From: Patiria miniata
Lineage: Eukaryota > Echinodermata > Asteroidea > Valvatida > Asterinidae
Length of the DNA: 64,000 nt
Assembly (NCBI RefSeq): GCF_015706575.1
Contig: NW_024037056.1
Location: 17,978,130-18,042,129, forward strand
Direction: 5' to 3'
This document shows, in pieces, positions 22,063 to 34,139 of the stretch. Each line of letters starts with the position of its first letter. Position 1 is the stretch's first letter. Under the pieces are notes generated by a model. That model had not been told where the DNA came from. It ran no database searches and saw nothing but the letters and a program-made list of their open reading frames with translations. The position numbers and the translations under genes were made by a program.

Positions 22063-22716
22063 GTGAGATGCAATTTGAAATAGGTATTTCGAAGTTGAAA
22101 TGTATTGTCATTTATCTATTTTTTTCATTCAATTCGAGTAGAAATTTATTACTATAATTTCAAATCGTTATGAATACAAATATATTAATATTAAATTAAA
22201 TAAGTATACATTAAAGCAAAATCTGAATAAAAGCAATGCAGGGAAACTCAAGGAGTCGAAGCTTGTATAAACATGTCTTAAAACGCAGGGAAACAATTGT
22301 AAGAGAAATGATAATGAAAAACACATACCGATCAATACAAATATGAAAGGAAACAAAAAAAGCACAGGACAAAGAGACAGACAGTACAAAGTATTGCGTA
22401 ATGAAAGAAAAGTAAGTACAGTTTTATAAAAGAAGTATTAAAGATCGCAGACAGTTAGAAAAGTTATCAAAAATTGAAAAGTTCTCTTTTAGAAGCATTT
22501 CAATTGACCAACATCATCCAATGCGTTCCAGAGACGCGGCCCTTGATATCTCAAAGTGCTCTTGGAGTGAGTCCTGCGAGTGTAGGGCAAGGGACATTGT
22601 GTTTGTTACGTGACCTAGTTGGATACACCGTGAGTGTCTTAGACTGTGGTGAAAAAAAGATGAGAAGGAACGAAAAGGGTTGTTCTGTTAACTTGAACAT
22701 GAATATATCAGTATGA
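22063..22716 (+). other. intron 7, first part
   Basis: AT-rich and A-rich intron. An open stretch at 22474-22716 shows no domain and no splice sites. Confidence 0.45.
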
Positions 22717-22792
22717 CTATTAATAAGATGGAATTTATAAACACAGTATACTCAGTGTGTTACCTCCCTAGTGAAAGTTGGAAAAAATTACT

Positions 22793-22873
22793 CGGGTGGG
22801 ACTGGAACCCACGACCTCCCACTTTCCAATGCAGACGTCTTACCACTCGACCACCGAGATAACGGGATCGGTT
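22793..22873 (-). repeat. tRNA-like SINE head
   Basis: On the - strand the sequence has an A box (TGGTCGAGTGG, 22843-22853) and, 33 bases on, a B box (GGTTCCAGTCC, 22799-22809), the spacing of a tRNA-type polymerase III promoter. The acceptor stem does not close cleanly and part of the flank is repeated at 23340-23390. I read it as a tRNA-derived SINE rather than a working tRNA. Confidence 0.6.
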
Positions 22874-22927
22874 GGCTGGTTCGAATCTAATGTACATAAC
22901 AGCGGGTACCGCATTAACTATTAATAA

Positions 22928-23278
22928 GGCAAAAAAAAAATGTTCGGTCTCTGGTCAGACAAAAGTTCCGGAATTGACGCGGCCACGCGTTTTTTTTTCT
23001 CTTTTTTTCGCTTTTTTCCTTTCTTTTCTTTAAGCTTGGATTGTACAGACAAGGTGGGGTACTTTTTAACTTTTTTAGTGTCCTCATGTACATTGGTGTC
23101 CTCCATAATTTGCCTTGGTGCTTTCGATCATTTGCCTTGGTGCAATTTCCCATTCCTTGGTGCTCTTTGGTAAAAAAAATTGAGGAGGTGCGGAAATAGA
23201 GGGCGCTGTGGGAGCTACCGCGAAACATTTTGGAAAAAAAGATCGACGCGCATGATACGACTTATTTTTGTTTTGGCC
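22928..23278. mobile_element. Harbinger-like MITE, copy 1
   Basis: A 351-bp element with ends GGCAAAAAAAAAATG and, reversed, GGCCAAAACAAAAAT, flanked on both sides by TAA. Three-base TWA duplications and G-rich ends fit PIF/Harbinger. The unoccupied site survives at 22717-22735 (ATTAATAAGATGGAATTT), in a nearby duplicate of the flank. Confidence 0.6.
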
Positions 23279-23787
23279 TAAGATGGAATTTTTGCGTCGG
23301 GGTGATGTAAATGAAATTAGGTTTGCCCTTTACCGACGTATAAACACTGTATAACTCAGCGTGTTACCTCCCGAGTGAAAGTTGGAAAAAAAAATATCGG
23401 TATGACGTTTATTTGTGTTAACGAGTATAGCAAAAAGAGGTTGGGTGTGCTCCCGCGGATGTGAACAACTAAAGATTATGTGACGTTAACGCGACCTTCC
23501 GTGTACTCACATTTCGGGTCTTTCAGTGATGTTCTTCGTGGCGGTAGGTAATGCATTGTGCAAGATCGAAGAAAAATGACGCAGAATCATTTTCAAAAAT
23601 CGAGAAGTTAACATTATATGTTTTTTTGTGTTGTGTGGAAACAATTAATTTTCTTTACTTGACCTTCAGTGCATTGTACGACACGAGGAAATGTCACGGT
23701 AAATGATTAACTTCATTAAGTATCAATTTGAGCAATTCCAACGGATAACGACGAAGAGTTCTGTTTCTATTTGTCACGCAACCGCAG

Positions 23788-23916
23788 GCTTCAACTGCAC
23801 CTTTGAGGAAGGGATTTGTGGTTGGAGACAATCCGACGACGACAGGTCCAACTGGGGGCTGCGGCAGGGGCAAGACGCCTTTGACAATTGGCCAGATTTC
23901 GACAGGACGTTTGGCA
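23788..23916 (+). CDS. receptor exon 8: MAM2, part 1
   Basis: Acceptor AACCGCAG and donor GTAAGT; 129 nt, phase 1 to 1. It encodes FNCTFEEGICGWRQSDDD to DFDRTFGS. It is a close duplicate of exon 3 (18152-18283), one codon shorter. Confidence 0.85.
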
Positions 23917-24429
23917 GTAAGTTTTTGCATCACGTGATGTTTCATTAATCTATTATCGCGGTGTCAATAAAAAGCTATAATCAAATAAAGAGATTAATTG
24001 ACCAAAGTTAAAGTAAGCTTTCCTTTCTTATGTTGACTCCATTCCTCTGATGATGCATCTTTAAGCTTTGTTGTCTTAATAAAGATTGATTGTAACAGAT
24101 TTAATTTAATCTACATTGAAAAACCTTGGAGCATGGAAATGTGGTAACTTGATCATTTTCTTGCCTTGTGATATTGTCGGTTTTTCAGTCTTTCTACGTG
24201 TGGGATAACACGCTTCCGAGCGACAGTGATTAGATGATCAGGCACAACCAGTCACCCTTTTAGAATCGTTCTAATAAATATGCTTATTTTTTTCCATCTC
24301 CCCTTATCCCCTTCTTTCTTTTTGTCTTTCTTTCTTTCACTTTTTTCTAAAAATAATCTTCCTGAACTTTTCTTCTCAACGGTTTATGTTATAAACTTGT
24401 TACTTTAAACCAACATCACCCAAGATCCA

Positions 24430-25870
24430 AAAGTGTGCATATAACTCTGACGTCATGATGAAGTCATCAGGTATCAAATCTCAAGCGATTTGAGTTGAAA
24501 ATGAACCATCTTCTTTCATTTGTAACTTTTGAACAAAATGATCAATATTGTTCACATGCTGTAATAAGATAAACCATTAATTGATAAGCATTTTTGTCGC
24601 GATCGTTAAGTCGCTTGACCCTTACTTCTGGGGATACCGGCAGATCAAACTTAGTTGAATTCAAAATATGGACATGAGCCTCAAATCAGAACAAACCGTA
24701 ATATCTTCCAAACGGTTTACGGGATAATTATAAAACCAGGGACGTGATGAATCCTGAATCCATTGTGCCTATAGCAAAGTTTTGTTCCGAGGAGTGACTC
24801 CATGATGACGTCATCATGTGTCATGTGACGTCATCTTAAAGGGGCTTTCTTCAATGGCCTGTACATACAGAACTACAAGACCGATTGGGTTTTAAATTTT
24901 GTTTCATTTATGCTTAAAATTATAATGTACATGCACTCTTACGTCCGTGATGAGCACGGGGCGATCTACGCACTTGTTTTCAATGGACACAACATTTGCA
25001 CACTATCATGGAACTGTGTTCGCACATGAAAAGGAACATGAATATGACTGTACATGGATGGGAACAAAGCATAAACGTCCCATGCGGCAAAGCCCTATGC
25101 TCTGTTCATCGAATCGCCATAGAACACTAGTTCTTTTTCTTTTTCGTTCTCTCCCAAATCCTATAGACTGTTTACCTGTTTATTGAGCCATATGAACGAC
25201 TCAATAAGTGACGTAATACTTAAAGGTCATATATCTAGAGAACTGTAAGTCCGATTAGGTTAAAACTTGGTATGTAGGTAGACCGATATATGTTATAGGT
25301 AACAAGTTAGGTGCCGTTATGATGACGTAATGTTAATTTAGGAAACTTAAGCAATATGTCATCAACAGAACAAGCTTAGTACAACATTCTTTTTTGTAAA
25401 AGGTTTGTTACGTCATACATTTTTGCACAACAATATAAAAAAGGTGTGACGTCAGATGACGTCATCAAAATTACATGTCCGATCGTAATGAAACTTGGTG
25501 GTTAGGTAGAAACTGTTGCTAATATATTTAAAATCCGAAGAGACGTCATGATGACATCATCAACTGATAAGTTTTTATCGTTTTACACTTTTTCTACCAG
25601 CAAAGTTTGACATGAAATGCAATCAGATCAACTTCAAACTAGGCACAGACAAAGGCCCTACTGTTAAGTTGACCCTATACAAATTATGTCATGATAACGT
25701 CATCCATGGCCATGTTACGTCATCTTAAAACTGTAGATTTTTCCTCTTGAGAACTGTACGTCCGATTGGGTTGGAAATTAGGGTGTGCATATACAGGGTC
25801 GTGTTACAGACAAAAATTGAGATGTCATGATGACGTCATCATAGGGCTGGAGATGTCATCTTAAAGGTGC
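24430..25870 (+). repeat. diverged array with TGACGTCA palindromes
   Basis: At least four degenerate units carry the phrase GTCCGATTGGGTTG followed by AAACTTGG and a GTAGGTAGA motif (near 24880, 25230, 25470 and 25750). They are interspersed with ATGATGACGTCATCAT-like palindromes (24448, 24802, 24825, 25446, 25455, 25830). The array lies in intron 8. TGACGTCA is also the CREB/ATF site, but here it is a property of the repeat. Confidence 0.75.
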
Positions 25871-26920
25871 ATATTTAAAAGTCATATCTTGAGATCGAAA
25901 AGAACAGCTTTAATAATAAATCATGGAACTATGTCATTGTATATAATTTTCCTGATTGTATTTGGGCGAAAACAAAACATCAGCTCATACAAAGCTACTA
26001 AGAGGGCGTTGTTTGATGAGCTGCCACACCATTTTAACTTTTTGCTTTTTAACAACCTTTTATCGCTTTTTATCACGGTTTTCCTGTTTCATCGTTTGTC
26101 ATCTTTTGCTGTGTAACTTCGTTGGATAAATGTCTTCATGTTTGATGCCATCGTTTTGCTGATAACTTTGCCGTTGTGACATTTTGATGTATATTTTTTT
26201 TGTGCTGTGAATCTGTCTATATACGTGTGTATGCACTTTAGTGCTAAGTGTTCATCATCAACAAACCACTACAACTTTGGAGTTTCATTCAGGTACTGTT
26301 AGTACTATCCATCTATCCGAATATAAGCCTGAACTTATCTTTACTTTCCACTGATGTAAGAAATGTAATTTTGTTTGTTGTCAACAAGCTACCACAGCCC
26401 AAGCTTCATGAACCTCCACGCCCTGTTCCTGCCCGAACACTGCGCTTCGCTTCAACAGGATTTATACATCTAAATCACCCACTTCCAAATGGTTGAAACA
26501 TGGATATGTGCAACCTCGTCCCCAGTGCTTACTTTATTTCCAACCGTGTTTCCAATAGTAAACCCTGGATAGGAAACTTTCTTCCTGTATCCTGATTGGA
26601 TACCGCAATTGGCTAGTAATGGATTTTTATCGTGTACTTGGTGCTATATATTCACAACGTGCAGTACGTGTTTTCGCGATCATTCGTCCACGCCTTCTCG
26701 AAAATACTAATTTCCTTTTCCAATTTGCTCATATAAATATGAAATATGATACTGCATGTTGTCTCGATAAGATCGTAACAGTTTGATTTCAAAAATCGTG
26801 TTTTCGTAACTCACGCCGTGCTCGCGCTGCTACGAATTGACTCTGTTTTTACCCCAGACACCGCATACAAAAACAAACGCTAATGTGTAACGCATATCCA
26901 GGCACCAGACTGTTCCTCAT
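25871..26920 (+). other. intron 8, unassigned
   Basis: AT-rich sequence with short open stretches only. No domain, RNA gene or terminus is seen. Confidence 0.45.
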
Positions 26921-27436
26921 TTGCATACGTGTGCAAAAATCTTGCACATGCAAATGATCCAATACCAGGGTGAGAGAGCAGGTAGTGGTGGGCGCGTACT
27001 GTTCAACACCCTGGGAACGAGGTTGGGATATGTGTGCCTCAACACTCCCGGTCATAATCCTCCGCTTGATATTACGATTTCTAATGACATCTCGGAAAAC
27101 ACTGACCCTTTTCCAGGTGGCCTGCATGATTATGGATTTACAAGTAATTGGAATGAACAGAAATCTCATTTTGTCGACAATCCAGTCAGCCGTCCCACAT
27201 GTGGCAGATTAGTCTATTCTCGTTCTGATTTATTCAACATTCGTAATCTAATGCAACGTACAATTTTTCCTGAATTGTTAACATCACTCAAGATCAATCA
27301 CCTTTCGAGGTATAGAGGAACACGTGCTGAAAACCTGTCAAGAATCCGTGAAAGCCGGGAACATTACATGCATGTCAACAAAAGTACAAACAGCCGCACA
27401 GTGGGCCAGAATGCAGTAACTTTGTGCCAAAATTAA
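26921..27436 (+). pseudogene. probable LINE ORF N-terminal fragment
   Basis: The 171-codon open frame contains CGRLVYSRSDLFNIR and a basic RYRGTRA segment, which resembles the start of non-LTR retrotransposon ORFs in marine invertebrates. No endonuclease or RT motif is in the frame. It might belong with the RT fragment 600 bp downstream. Confidence 0.35.
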
Positions 27437-28003
27437 ATACTCATTAAAAAACGCTTGATGAAGTTAAAGTTAGAAGTACATAATGGGTTTGCAGACCCGT
27501 AAATTTCAATGGAAGCATTTTCAAATCTGTATGACATCATCAAAATACTGTTTTCTGATTAGACGATGCAAATTATCATTGTAATACCAAGACATATTCA
27601 TATTACATTGCTTATTAAAACGATAAGGGGGTTTCCAGACCTAAGAAATTGAGTAGAAGCATTCTTAATTTTTTGGTCAAATTCACTGATCATAATTCTA
27701 AAATGTACATTTTTTTAAACATTTTATTTTCTAGTTTGGCTACTAATGGGTAAGAACTGGACGCAGTAACAAGTTGACTGCTTTCTTCTTCATATATATC
27801 AAACACGTTTTTCAAAGTTGCCACTTTTTGTCATTTTAAGAGCAGATTTCGCACTTTTGATGTTCACATAGGTATGTGACACTATTAAAACCTACAAACA
27901 TTCAAAATACGGATGGAAAAATGTTCTTTAGGAAGTCTTCTTCTCCAAACAGGTTAACAAAGTTGAAAATGTCACATTCACTAATTGTGAATTTTGGCAC
28001 ACT

Positions 28004-28560
28004 TTGAGGCGATTCTGGCCCATTGTGGGCCGGTTGATTCCTGTTCACGCCACCAGCCAATACCGAGCACAAGGGGTAAGGAATAACTTTGAACCACCGA
28101 TGAGAAACTTATTCCGTGTAAATCATGTGGTCCCGACCAATTTCCTGCTATCATTAGCCAAAGAGTTTGCCTACGAGCTAAGTAAACCTCTTACATATAT
28201 CTTGAAATGCTCGTACAGAGAAGGAAAGGTTCCAGATCAACGGAAAAAGGCAATTGTTGTGCCTATTCCTAAGCAAAATCCTGCTTGTATCAATTAACTC
28301 AGACCTATTTCGCTTACCTCTGTTTTCGCTAAAATTGCTGAAGGATTTATCACAGACTGTGTTCTTAACGACATTAACAATGCAATTGATATACGGCAGT
28401 TTGGCAATGTTAAAGTTGTTTCTACTGCCCACTATTTGGTTGTTCTCCTTCATTGTCTTTTTCAAGGCGCTGAGAGACGCTACAATGTGGGAACAATGGT
28501 TCTCACGGATTTTTCTAAGAACGCCAATCGATCGCCAAATGAATACGGGCGTGCTTATAT
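28004..28560 (+). pseudogene. LINE reverse transcriptase fragment (palm start)
   Basis: The open frame to 28297 contains a VPDQRKKAIVVPIPK motif, the classic entry to non-LTR RT. After an in-frame TAA at about 28295 the same frame continues with RPISLTSVFAKIAEGF, IRQFGN, then RRYNVGTMVLTDFSK (RT blocks 2 to 4). It stops there, before the catalytic YADD. It is truncated at both ends and dead. Confidence 0.75.
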
Positions 28561-28596
28561 AGCCACACAAGATTAGGAGGGTATTACAAGAATTTG

Positions 28597-28665
28597 TATT
28601 ATAAGAGTGCCACGTCTGGTATTACATAAAAGTGCCACGTCTGGTATTACATAAGAGCGCCACAA
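28597..28665. repeat. short tandem repeat, about 29 bp x 2.5
   Basis: Repeated unit with AGTGCCACGTCTGGTATTAC and an ATAAA joint. Confidence 0.85.
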
Positions 28666-28801
28666 CAAATCGTATAATTTTATTTAACTATTGTTGTCAA
28701 TGTTTTAACGAAATGTTAAAACAAAATGAATATTGTCAATTCACATGCAATTTGGACTTGGGGCCAAGATTTGTGGATGAATAAAACCTATCTGTCATGC
28801 C

Positions 28802-28802
<1 letters not shown>

Positions 28803-28834
<32 letters not shown>
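28803..28834. repeat. (CTGT)n microsatellite
   Basis: Eight tandem CTGT tetranucleotides in intron 8. Confidence 0.95.
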
Positions 28835-28839
28835 CCATA

Positions 28840-29823
28840 TGCTCATTTCACCGAACAGACATAGATCTAGTTTGTTTATTTTCCTAGTTTACTCGGTTTG
28901 CGTTTTTGAATGTGTTCTGTTGAGAAGGCGGGCTTGGAAATCCTGAAGGGTATGAGGTGGACTGCACACGTGTTATTTGAGAAACAACTTATGGATACCT
29001 GGGAAACCATTCCACAGTACAGGTTTTAGCCTGTGTGATTACCTTGTCCTCAAAAAGTCTCCCAAAAGCGATTTCTGAGAGCAATGTGGACTGGGGCATT
29101 ATCTTCTACCTGAAAATGCTGTGATCATTTCCTTGATGATTAAATTTAAACTCCAGCTGCATCAAACGATCATCGATAACAAACGAGCTTAGTGTCAGAG
29201 GGAGGGTTACTGGCACTAGTTTTTGATAAATCATATCAATAGTCATTTGTTTTGTACAACGTGTCGAAAAAAAACATGCTTCACTTCTCATTGTTTATTA
29301 TGAATCTGATGCTAGGTCATATAGAAAACCAAAAACAAACCCTGAAACGAAAAATAAGTAGTATCTATTTACTACATAAATATACACAAAGCTTGATAAT
29401 CATATCTGGGTACTAGACATCAACACAGTGTAAGTTGTCTTCAGAATAATAATAAATATATATGGGTCAGTCATGCCAAGTTAATGTTCATTGTTGTCTC
29501 ATACATGGAGTCGAGACTGCACGTTTTGTCTGCATATCACTGTGAAAAACACATAGAACTACACATGGCAACACATGTACATGTACGCTGAAAACTTCTT
29601 TTTGTATATTTGTATAACTATAAGGTTTTTGCAAAGTTACACTAATACAATGATCAAAGGAAGCTGTAAGATTGTCTGATATGGATCTATATCATCCCAG
29701 CTTATACTCACTTCCTGGAACTTAATCACCAACAATTCCACTATTCCGTCCCATTTTAAGATGCATGGTTGTCACTCCCTAGTCCCTGACATTGGCGTAT
29801 TCTCATGCGTGTACAAACACTAC
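28840..29823 (+). other. intron 8, unassigned
   Basis: AT-rich with no coding or structural signal that I can support. Confidence 0.45.
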
Positions 29824-29905
29824 CTTGTGGGGTACCGGAACAATGGAAGGTACCCCGCAAGGAATGCCCACCAATTTGCGGGGTACCATTTTGGTACCCC
29901 ACAAG
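29824..29905. repeat. nested hairpin with four GGTACC-containing arms
   Basis: Outer arms CTTGTGGGGTACC (29824-29836) and GGTACCCCACAAG (29893-29905) are perfect complements. Inner arms GGTACCCCGCAA (29849-29860) and TTGCGGGGTACC (29876-29887) are also perfect complements. Because all share GGTACC, outer-left can also pair with inner-left, giving two alternative folds. Confidence 0.85.
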
Positions 29906-30063
29906 TTTTTCACGAAATAAATATATGGATTTTACTAAAAAAACTAGGAATTTCCAAGGTGGGTTGATCTGTCGCGAATGGAAGAGTTTTAGAAAAGGGA
30001 TATTTAGTCCAAATTTCAGCCCAGGAAATTAACTATGGTTAAAATAAGGGCATTTTTACATAA

Positions 30064-30424
30064 GGCCAAAAAAAAAAAGTCTCCGGTTTCTGGTATGGAG
30101 CTTGCCCCAAAAGTGGTGCGGCGACGCGGCTTTTTTTTTTTTTTTACCTGTTTTTTTTTTTTTTTTTGGCTTCAAATGTCGGCTGATGACTGCAAATGGT
30201 GCCCGACTAAACTTAGTGCAAAAATATGGGAGTCCAGAGAGGCCACATAAATCTTATTCTCGATCATAACCCCATCTAAAAACACGTTAAAATTGTGCAG
30301 CAGCAGAATTCCAGTCAAACCAGTGAGTTTGGCGGTTTTGAAACATCATCTTGTATTGAAAAAAAACTTTTTCATTTTGCCGACGCGCGCGCATACCAGA
30401 AACCGGAGACTTTTTTTTTTGGCC
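30064..30424. mobile_element. Harbinger-like MITE, copy 2
   Basis: A 361-bp element with terminal inverted repeats of about 34 bp (GGCCAAAAAAAAAA then GTCTCCGGTTTCTGGTATG), flanked by TAA on both sides. It is the better-preserved copy of the family at 22928-23278. It has no coding capacity. Confidence 0.75.
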
Positions 30425-31073
30425 TAAGTGTGCGACGTTGCAAAATGTTAGTACACGAGAACAAAGGAAGTACCCCACTTCTATGCCTATGTAAGCGTGT
30501 GTGCATGTGTCCGAATTTCTCATCGTCCAGTATCGCAAATTTTTTTCTCATTGAGAGAAAGGCCCTCCGCACGCAATAGCGGTGTCATAGGGGAAAAATC
30601 GACAAACACACCATGCACAACGGCGGTGTCCTATCATATCGAGACTCCCACACAAAGCTCATGAGTCTCGCGCCATACAATTTGTCGTGCCTTGTTTATG
30701 ATCTGAAATTTGGGTTTAATTTCCACTGTAAACAACAGAGTCGCTTAGGATCAAACGCAGCACATGTTTGTTTTACACGTAGTAGCTTCGTCTATCCCCT
30801 TTCGTGCGTTACCTTTTTTGAACCCTGTTTTCATGTCTTAAAATTATTATTTGTCACAAAATGATAACAATGAAAGCCGAATTCTATATTTCACTAGGTT
30901 CAATTTTAAATTTTGAACTTGTTGCCTCATGTTGACATTGACTTAATTAACCAAATTACTCATCACTCGTTAAATCATCACCGTAACATTTCTTCTAAAG
31001 TTAAATCATCACGGTAACATTTCTTCTAAAGTCATCGGGTCTTTTTTTATTTATGAAAAACTACCCTATACAG

Positions 31074-31217
31074 ATGCGAGTGGCCACTACATTCATTTTA
31101 CGCCATTCTACTTCATAAACAATGAACTCGTCAGCCCAGTCGTTTTGCCGAGTAGAGAACAGCCAGGAAACAAGTGGTGTTTCAGTTTCTGGTACAATAT
31201 TCATGGAAACGGCACAG
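31074..31217 (+). CDS. receptor exon 9: MAM2, part 2
   Basis: Acceptor CTATACAG and donor GTGAGG; 144 nt, phase 1 to 1. It encodes ASGHYIHF, LVSPVVLPSREQPGNKWCFSFWYN. The upstream intron (ACATTTCTTCTAAAGTCATC) also matches that before exon 4. It lies 7.2 kb from the previous exon. Confidence 0.85.
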
Positions 31218-31376
31218 GTGAGGTTTGCAAACCATTTTTTCAATTTTATTCAGTTTTACAATTATCACATATGCCAAAACTAATATATTTATTGAAATGA
31301 ATCTTTCCATCCCATTTTATCCCCCACGTTTTGCAACTAAAGAGTGTTTCTTTGTTACGGTTACCTCTTTATCTTA

Positions 31377-31381
31377 ACTGT
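31377..31381. repeat. left target-site duplication of gypsy element
   Basis: ACTGT precedes the left LTR, and an identical ACTGT follows the right LTR at 36811-36815. Confidence 0.85.
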
Positions 31382-31542
31382 TGTAGTGACAACATGACAA
31401 GGTTTGTTCAGGTTCCCAGGCACTTGGACGTAGTGCGTTTATTCCGCCATGATGGTACAACAAGAGTGTAGCCACATTACACACACTGTGTTCATGCGCT
31501 GCGCGCAATATGAATATGTAGCTCCACATAAATATTACAACA
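31382..31542 (-). repeat. 3' LTR of gypsy element
   Basis: 161 bp, starts TGTAGTGA and ends ATTACAACA on the + strand. It carries a conserved AGGTTCCCAGGCACTTGGAC block shared with the other LTR. Confidence 0.9.
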
Positions 31543-32129
31543 TCCTCCCCCCTTTGAAAGTACAATAATGGATTCTAACATTTACTAGACAACTTTCCGC
31601 ACAGGTTAAAAGTTAATGTGGTAAGTTTCTGAATAAAAATGATGAGTAACTAACAAATAATTGTGCTGCGTCTCTAGTTTCTAGTGTCTTTACATGTTTC
31701 TGGTGGGCTGGAACTTGGACTTCTAAAAACGCTTCTTAACATCTGTTTAACTGTTTAAACTCTTCAACTGTAACTCCAAGTACCAGGTCTATGATTTAAC
31801 CCTATATATCTAAGGGTAACATGCTATTCAACTTTTCATCCTCCTATCGAATTCTTGAGGTTAACTACCCTCAGTGGTTTAAGTAATCAAAAGTTTAGAT
31901 AAAACAACTTGAAAAACGTTTAAACAATGGACACTCTGCAAGTATGATATTGTCATGGGCTTGTTGGGATCTGATTGTTTGCTTGAAAGGGGTATATTGT
32001 GTAAGATGGCCTTATTGCTGGATGTATCGCACTGGTCTGCGAATTCCTCGGCCTGATCTTGTAATCTGTGGAGTATCTCCGGTTGCCCTAGCTGCTTTGT
32101 CGCTGTGACTTGGGAGTTTGTGTTCCGTC

Positions 32130-33297
32130 TTACTGAGGTCTTTGGTTTTCTCGGTGTCTGCAAATCTGACACGCTTGGGAGTGATAGAGTGTCGTGTATC
32201 TGTCATCCCTCTGAGGTGATCGAGTACGCCTCAATATGCTGCCGTTTGGGGTGGCGACTTTACACGACCTCGTCTCTCTACACACGGTTGTCACCTCGGC
32301 TGGCAGCCAAGCCCGAGAATCCTGATCAAGAATCCGGACCTTCTGCCCAACATGGAGAGGTGGGAGCTCATTGGCTGAGTGTCTCCTGTCGTAATCTGCT
32401 TTCATTCGGCGGCGGCTTGGCAAGCTTATGCAAGGTGGCCTGCCAAACAGAATCTCGGCCGGATACGGCAGTTTGGAGTCAATGGGAGTAGCTCGCAGGT
32501 TCAGAAGTGCTTTGTCAACATTCTGCTTTGACTTTTGGCATCTCTTTATGAGTGCCTTGACTGTCCGCACTGAACGTTCCACAAAACCGTTGGATTGAGG
32601 GTATCGGGGTGAGGATGTGATGTGACTTATGCCCCATGAAGCACACATGTCCTGGTGCGGCGCTCCAACGAACTGTTGGAAATTGTCCGATATTATCTCT
32701 GCCGGCGCTCCGAACATGCCAAGTGTACGCGATGTCACACCAACTACCGTTGCGCTCTTGGTATCTCGCAGCCTGTGGACGACTGGGAACTTCGAGGTAT
32801 AATCAATGATCAGAAGAAAGTCATCTCCCCCAATTTCGAACAGGTCGGATGGGGATGGAGGGGTTCCTTCTTCTGCTTTGGTTGGTTTTCTTGGCAGTAT
32901 TCACATGCCCTCACAGCATTGTCGACGTCACGGCTGATGTTTGGCCAGTACACGGTTTCTCGAGCCAAACGTCGTGTTTTCTCGATTCCCATGTGTCCTT
33001 GTGGAGCTGGGCCAGGATGTCTTGTCGTAGATCATCGGGGATTACTACTTGTTTCCCTTTGAAAATGACACCCCAAGATATTCCCAGTTCATCTCTGTAG
33101 GGCCAGTATGGCCTTAGATCTCTGGGTAGCTCCTTGATTTCGTCAGGCCAGCCGGCGTAAATAATTTGGGTTAGGGAACTCAGGGTTGGGTCAAGCGCGG
33201 TCTGCAGCTGCAGTTGGGTCTGCTTAGTCTGGCCGAAGTGAAGGAGATCGATGTACTTGAGCTCTGGTCCTTCAATGACGTCTGTGCCACCGCCCAA
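32130..33297 (-). pseudogene. pol: gypsy integrase, frameshifted
   Basis: On the - strand, 33297-32810 holds the zinc-binding region (HKDTWESRK..., then in the next frame RRLARETVYWPNISRDV and CEYCQENQ). The catalytic core follows at 32738-32130 (EIISDNFQQF, YPQSNGFVERSVRTVK), with a C-terminal GQKVRILD segment. The canonical core Asp is present in the ISDN motif and the Glu in VERSV. The reading frame changes at about 32980 and 32810, so no full integrase is made. Confidence 0.8.
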
Positions 33298-33362
33298 TCA
33301 GTCTATGTGTATGTCTTCGTTCTTCTTCGGGTTTGGCAGTCTGGTCATGGCGTCAGACAAGA

Positions 33363-33692
33363 TCATTGTCGGTCCTGGCTTGTAGTGCACGGTGAAGTGC
33401 CTTGCACTTTGATAAGTAGGCGTTGTAACCTTGGTGGTGCACTAGATAGGGGCTTCCTCCAGATCATTTCTAGCGGCTTGTGATCTGAGTGTACCACAAA
33501 CTCCTTCCCGAAGAGGTAGTTGTGGAAACGGGCTATGCCAAACACCATTTCCAGCGTTTCCCTTTCTATGTTGGAGTAATTTTTCTGCGTCGGTAAGAAA
33601 CTTTTGGATGCAGAGGCAATAGGTTTGCCATGTTGAGTGAGGCATGCTCCCAGCCCTTTCTGTGAAGCGTCAACCTCAAGTACCGTTGGCAT
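33363..33692 (-). pseudogene. pol: gypsy RNase H
   Basis: The - strand frame encodes LEVDASQKGLGACLTQ, then YSNIERETLEMVFGIARFHNYLFG and VHSDHKPLE, the three acidic motifs of gypsy RNase H. It is cut from both neighbours by frame changes. Confidence 0.85.
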
Positions 33693-33746
33693 CTCAGGGT
33701 TGTAGTACTGAAGGCATGCGTCCGCTGTGATCGACAGCTTCAGTGC

Positions 33747-34130
33747 CTAAAACGCTGCTTGGTGGTACTCCTGCCACACAAAAGGGATATTTTTCTTGAG
33801 AAGATCTCGGAGCATCGCTGCCTTGTCTGCGAGGTTGGGAATATACGCAGACATATAGGTGATGAGACCAAGGCATTTTTGGAGGTCTTCCTTGTCCTGG
33901 GGTGTGGGGAGGTTGTGTATGTCCTCAACCCGCCCTGGGTCTGGCTGTACCCCAACGTCAGAGTAGATCAAGCCGAAGAAATTGATCTTCTTTGTTTTTA
34001 TCCTGCATTTGCTGCTGTTGAATACAAGACCCTCACTTCCGGCAACCCAAGGTTGGCGTCGTGTCCGTTATCTGTGCGGCCGTAAACGACTATGTCGCCA
34101 GCTATACAGACACAGGTCTGGTGCACACTG
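33747..34130 (-). pseudogene. pol: gypsy RT remnant with mutated catalytic box
   Basis: The short frame CVCIAGDIVVYG sits where the RT YVDD box belongs, but the second position reads IAGD, so a catalytic Asp is lost. The thumb follows (33971-33747: RVEDIHNLPTPQDKEDLQKCLGLITYMSAYIPN). The RT fingers and most of the palm are missing: only about 30 residues separate the protease-linked segment from the catalytic box. Confidence 0.75.
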
Positions 34131-34139
34131 TATTTTCTG

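Noticed and set aside
22793..22873. A functional tRNA gene on the - strand
   Set aside because: The A and B boxes are present, but the B box has a mismatch, no clean acceptor stem is seen and the flank is repeated nearby, so a SINE is more likely.
24430..25870. CRISPR-like array
   Set aside because: Units are long, diverged and lack regular spacers; the DNA is animal.
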